The notes below the pieces were generated by a model. That model was not told the origin of the DNA. It did not search any database and saw nothing but the letters and a program-made list of their open reading frames with translations. From an uncultured Ruminococcus sp. (GTDB taxonomy: Bacteria; Bacillota; Clostridia; Oscillospirales; Ruminococcaceae), in assembly GCA_900553675.1 (NCBI GenBank), contig USEH01000100.1, forward strand, positions 1-7,843: a stretch of DNA of 7,843 nt, given 5' to 3'. Position numbers and translations under genes: made by a program. This document shows, one piece after another, positions 5,533 through 7,843 of the stretch. The number at the start of each line of letters is the position of its first letter. The stretch's first letter is position 1.

Positions 5533-7407
5533 ATGCCCGAAGAAATCAAGAAAAAAGGCAAAAAGGAAAACAAGAAGGAAAAGCCGACCTACAATGTTTT
5601 GCAGTGCTTAAGGTTTGCTTTTTCGCGGGTTTGGAAGTATTCTAAGGCATACTACTTGATTGTTTTTATGTCGCTTATTTTTTCGTTGCTTAACCGGTTA
5701 GCCCGATTCTATTTCAGTCCTGCACTTTTGGGTGTTTTAGAGGAAAACCAAGGGCTTGGCAGGTTCATGCTTACGCTGCTGGTGTTGGGCGGCGGTCAGG
5801 CACTTATGGTCGGTCTTTCAAACTATATTGATTGTAACCGCTCTGCTCCGATAATGGTAATTGGTTCACGGCTAACAGAGGAGATAACCAACAAAATCGC
5901 AAACACATCATACACCAACTTTCTTACAAAAAAGTTTAAAGACCGTACCGGGCAAGCCTTTGACGCGATAGGTAAAGTCATCCATGCATATTACAATGTC
6001 AGCTTCTACCTTGTTCAGAAAATCATTCTGTTCGGAATATATCTTTACTTTTTGAACGATATTCATCCCGTTCTCGGACTGGTTACAGCGGTTTTGTCGA
6101 TAATAATGTTCTTCTATAACCGCTGGGCTTACGCATGGGGACAGCGGCACCGCGACGAGGAATCAGAGGTCTGGCGGAAATGGGGATATGTTCACGACAA
6201 CATGATAAAGCTCCCGCTTATAAAGGAATTGAAGCTTTTTGGAATGTCCGGCTGGGTAGAAAGCATCTTCCGCGACGTCTGGATGATATCGGCGGGGCTG
6301 TCAAAAAAGCGTGAAAAGTTTTTTGCGTGGCGCGGGGTGGTTAACCTTGTGACCGACCTTGGGCGCAGCGGCTTTGCCCTCTACTTCCTCATCTCAATGG
6401 CTATGAGGGGCGAGCTTACGGCTGCGAGATTTTTGCTTTTGTTCAACGCTGTCGGCAACTTCTCGGAAGAGGTTGGCGGTATGTTCGACGCTATCAATAA
6501 AATCCGCGAGAATTGCTTAAAGGTCAACAACTTTATGGAGTTTATAACCTACCCCGAGCCGTTTAAGTTTGAGGAGGGCGAAACTGTTCCGAGGGCGGAT
6601 GAGTACGAAATCCGGCTTGAAAACGTCAGCTACACCTACCCCGGAGCGGACAAGAAGATTCTTGACGGCTTTAACCTTACCATCCACAAGGGCGAGAAGC
6701 TTGCTATGGTCGGGCTGAACGGTGCGGGCAAGACAACCGTCGTCAAGCTGATATGCGGATTTTTAGACCCCGACGAGGGGCGGGTGCTCTTAAACGGCAG
6801 GGACGTTCGCGATTTCAACCGCCGCGATTATTACAGCCTGTTTTCTGCGGTGTTCCAGCAGTTCTCGATTATCGACAGCACTATTGCGCAGAATATCGCG
6901 CAGACTGTCGAAGATATCGACTACGATAAGCTGAACGACTGCATCGAAAAGGCAGGGCTTACAAAGGCTATATCCGAACTGCCAAAGGGGCTTGAAACCC
7001 ATCTGGGGCGGGACATCTACGAGGACGGCGTTTTGCTCTCCGGCGGGCAGACCCAGCGGCTTATCCTTGCGCGGGCGCTGTACAAAAACGCTCCCATTCT
7101 TGTTCTGGATGAGCCCACCGCCGCGTTAGACCCACTTGCCGAGAACGACATCTACATGAAGTACAACAGGATGTGTGCGGGAAAGACCTCGGTATTTATC
7201 TCCCACCGATTCGCTTCTACCCGCTTCTGCGACAGGGTTGTGTTTGTCAAGGACGGCAGGGCTGCCGAAGTCGGCACTCACGAGGAGCTTATAAGACTTG
7301 GCGGCGACTACGCCAGGCTATTCGAGGTTCAGGCGAGGTACTACAAGGACGGCGACATCAGGGAAAGCCTGACATCATCAAGGAAAGGAGCGGCGGCAAA
7401 TGCTTAA
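5533..7407 (+). CDS. ABC exporter half-transporter, fused permease and ATPase (type IV/ABCB-like fold)
   Basis: This 624-residue protein carries a membrane domain and a nucleotide-binding domain in one chain, the layout of bacterial ABC exporters. A Lys-rich cytoplasmic head (about 1-22) precedes hydrophobic segments near 38-60, 80-100, 152-172, 178-198 and 270-310. The ATPase domain (about 355-600) has Walker A GLNGAGKTT with Lys400, Q-loop Gln442 (VFQQF), signature LSGGQ at 502-506, Walker B ending in Asp526-Glu527 (LVLDEP) and the switch His558 (ISHR). All catalytic residues are present. Length is near the family norm. It lacks an N-terminal peptidase C39 domain, so it is not a leader-cleaving bacteriocin exporter of that class. 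It overlaps a second half-transporter gene by 8 bases, which suggests a heterodimer in the cytoplasmic membrane. The substrate is unknown; peptides, lipids or drugs are all possible. Expression is probably controlled by the preceding LytTR/GHKL pair (inference). Confidence 0.93.
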   Translation: MPEEIKKKGKKENKKEKPTYNVLQCLRFAFSRVWKYSKAYYLIVFMSLIFSLLNRLARFYFSPALLGVLEENQGLGRFMLTLLVLGGGQALMVGLSNYIDCNRSAPIMVIGSRLTEEITNKIANTSYTNFLTKKFKDRTGQAFDAIGKVIHAYYNVSFYLVQKIILFGIYLYFLNDIHPVLGLVTAVLSIIMFFYNRWAYAWGQRHRDEESEVWRKWGYVHDNMIKLPLIKELKLFGMSGWVESIFRDVWMISAGLSKKREKFFAWRGVVNLVTDLGRSGFALYFLISMAMRGELTAARFLLLFNAVGNFSEEVGGMFDAINKIRENCLKVNNFMEFITYPEPFKFEEGETVPRADEYEIRLENVSYTYPGADKKILDGFNLTIHKGEKLAMVGLNGAGKTTVVKLICGFLDPDEGRVLLNGRDVRDFNRRDYYSLFSAVFQQFSIIDSTIAQNIAQTVEDIDYDKLNDCIEKAGLTKAISELPKGLETHLGRDIYEDGVLLSGGQTQRLILARALYKNAPILVLDEPTAALDPLAENDIYMKYNRMCAGKTSVFISHRFASTRFCDRVVFVKDGRAAEVGTHEELIRLGGDYARLFEVQARYYKDGDIRESLTSSRKGAAANA

Positions 7408-7843
7408 GAAAAAGAAAAAGGAAAGATACGAGCTATCGTTCAGGGAATCTGTTGCATGGACGTGGAAAGCCGTGAAGCTGCTGCACTCCTTAGCTCCCGG
7501 CGAAATGGAGCTTGATTTCACAGCCGACATTGTGGGCATAATCAGGGAATACATCGATATCTATATTATAGCGCGGATAATAGACGAGCTTGCTAATGCG
7601 CGCCGCCCCGAAAAGCTTTTATGGCTCGCTGTAGGATTTTTAATCAATATGCTTATATATCAGGTGCTGCACTATCTGTTCTTCCACACAAAGCAATATA
7701 AGGGCAATTTCAGAGGCGAGAAGAAACAGCGGCTTTTCGACAGAAAGCTTGCCGAGCTTGATTATGTGGATGCCGAGCGGCAGGAAATCAGGGACGCATA
7801 TTACAAGATTCAGCAGGATCAGCGCTGGCTCGGTCTGGGAATC
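7400..7843 (+). CDS. Second ABC exporter half-transporter, 5' part (cut by window end)
   Basis: An open frame from ATG 7400 runs to the window edge (148 codons, no stop). It overlaps the end of the first ABC gene by 8 bases (7400-7407), in a different frame. AAAGGAG at 7384-7390 lies 9 bases before the start. The visible protein has a Lys-rich head (MLKKKKKERYELSF), an amphipathic lead-in, and two hydrophobic segments: about residues 45-61, before the IIDELANARR block, and about 74-95 (LWLAVGFLINMLIYQVLHYLF). A charged stretch, GEKKQRLFDRKLAELDYVDAE, follows. This matches the N-terminal membrane domain of an ABC exporter half, where a flexible cytoplasmic loop follows the second helix. The ATPase motifs would lie beyond the window, so whether this partner has intact or degenerate catalytic sites cannot be judged. 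The overlap and shared design suggest that it forms a heterodimer with the upstream gene product. Confidence 0.82.
   Translation, partial: MLKKKKKERYELSFRESVAWTWKAVKLLHSLAPGEMELDFTADIVGIIREYIDIYIIARIIDELANARRPEKLLWLAVGFLINMLIYQVLHYLFFHTKQYKGNFRGEKKQRLFDRKLAELDYVDAERQEIRDAYYKIQQDQRWLGLGI

Noticed and set aside
5600..6120. More A+T-rich stretch as a sign of horizontal transfer
   Set aside because: It coincides with the membrane-spanning part of the ABC protein, where Phe, Ile, Leu and Tyr codons raise A+T; the ATPase half returns to the local composition.
7173..7475. Open frame of 100 codons overlapping both ABC genes
   Set aside because: It is out of frame with the conserved Walker B/H-switch region of the first ABC protein and the start of the second, and has no ribosome binding site or recognisable content.

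Overview
The window looks like a stretch of chromosome from a carbohydrate-degrading, anaerobic Firmicute of the Clostridia (Ruminococcaceae/Oscillospiraceae-like, gut or rumen type). This is inferred from protein style: a GH5 cellulase, a GH2 enzyme with DUF4982 and CBM6-like C-terminal modules, a LytTR regulator with a membrane-free GHKL kinase, strong AGGAGG-type ribosome binding sites, and roughly balanced base composition. All recognised genes are on the + strand. No tRNA, rRNA, CRISPR array or insertion sequence was seen.

Region 1 (1-3943) is a glycoside hydrolase operon. It starts inside a GH5 endoglucanase-type gene (3' end only). After 28 bases comes a large GH2 beta-galactosidase-type gene, which is broken by a frameshift at a tandem GGCT duplication near 2509-2517. 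Both halves are in good condition, and removing one GGCT unit would join them into a protein of about 1116 residues: sugar-binding domain, Ig-like domain, TIM barrel, DUF4982, GH2 C-terminal domain, another Ig-like domain and two CBM6-like modules. A strong 20-bp hairpin with a T tract (3897-3943) ends the unit.

Region 2 (3984-5444) is a two-gene regulatory operon. A well-formed promoter (TTGAAT, 17 bp, TATACT) drives a LytTR-type response regulator and, through a stop codon that overlaps the next Shine-Dalgarno, a 228-residue GHKL histidine kinase with no membrane or sensor domain.

Region 3 (5445-7843) begins with a compact 88-base intergenic region. It holds two direct copies of TTCGTCCC exactly 21 bp apart, a third inverted copy that forms a hairpin, and an extended -10 promoter with a poor -35. 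This is the layout expected of a LytTR-activated promoter. Downstream are two overlapping ABC exporter half-transporter genes (the second cut by the window edge), which probably form a heterodimeric exporter. The simplest reading is that the LytTR/GHKL pair controls the exporter. The signal and the exported substrate are not visible, and no precursor peptide gene is present in the window.
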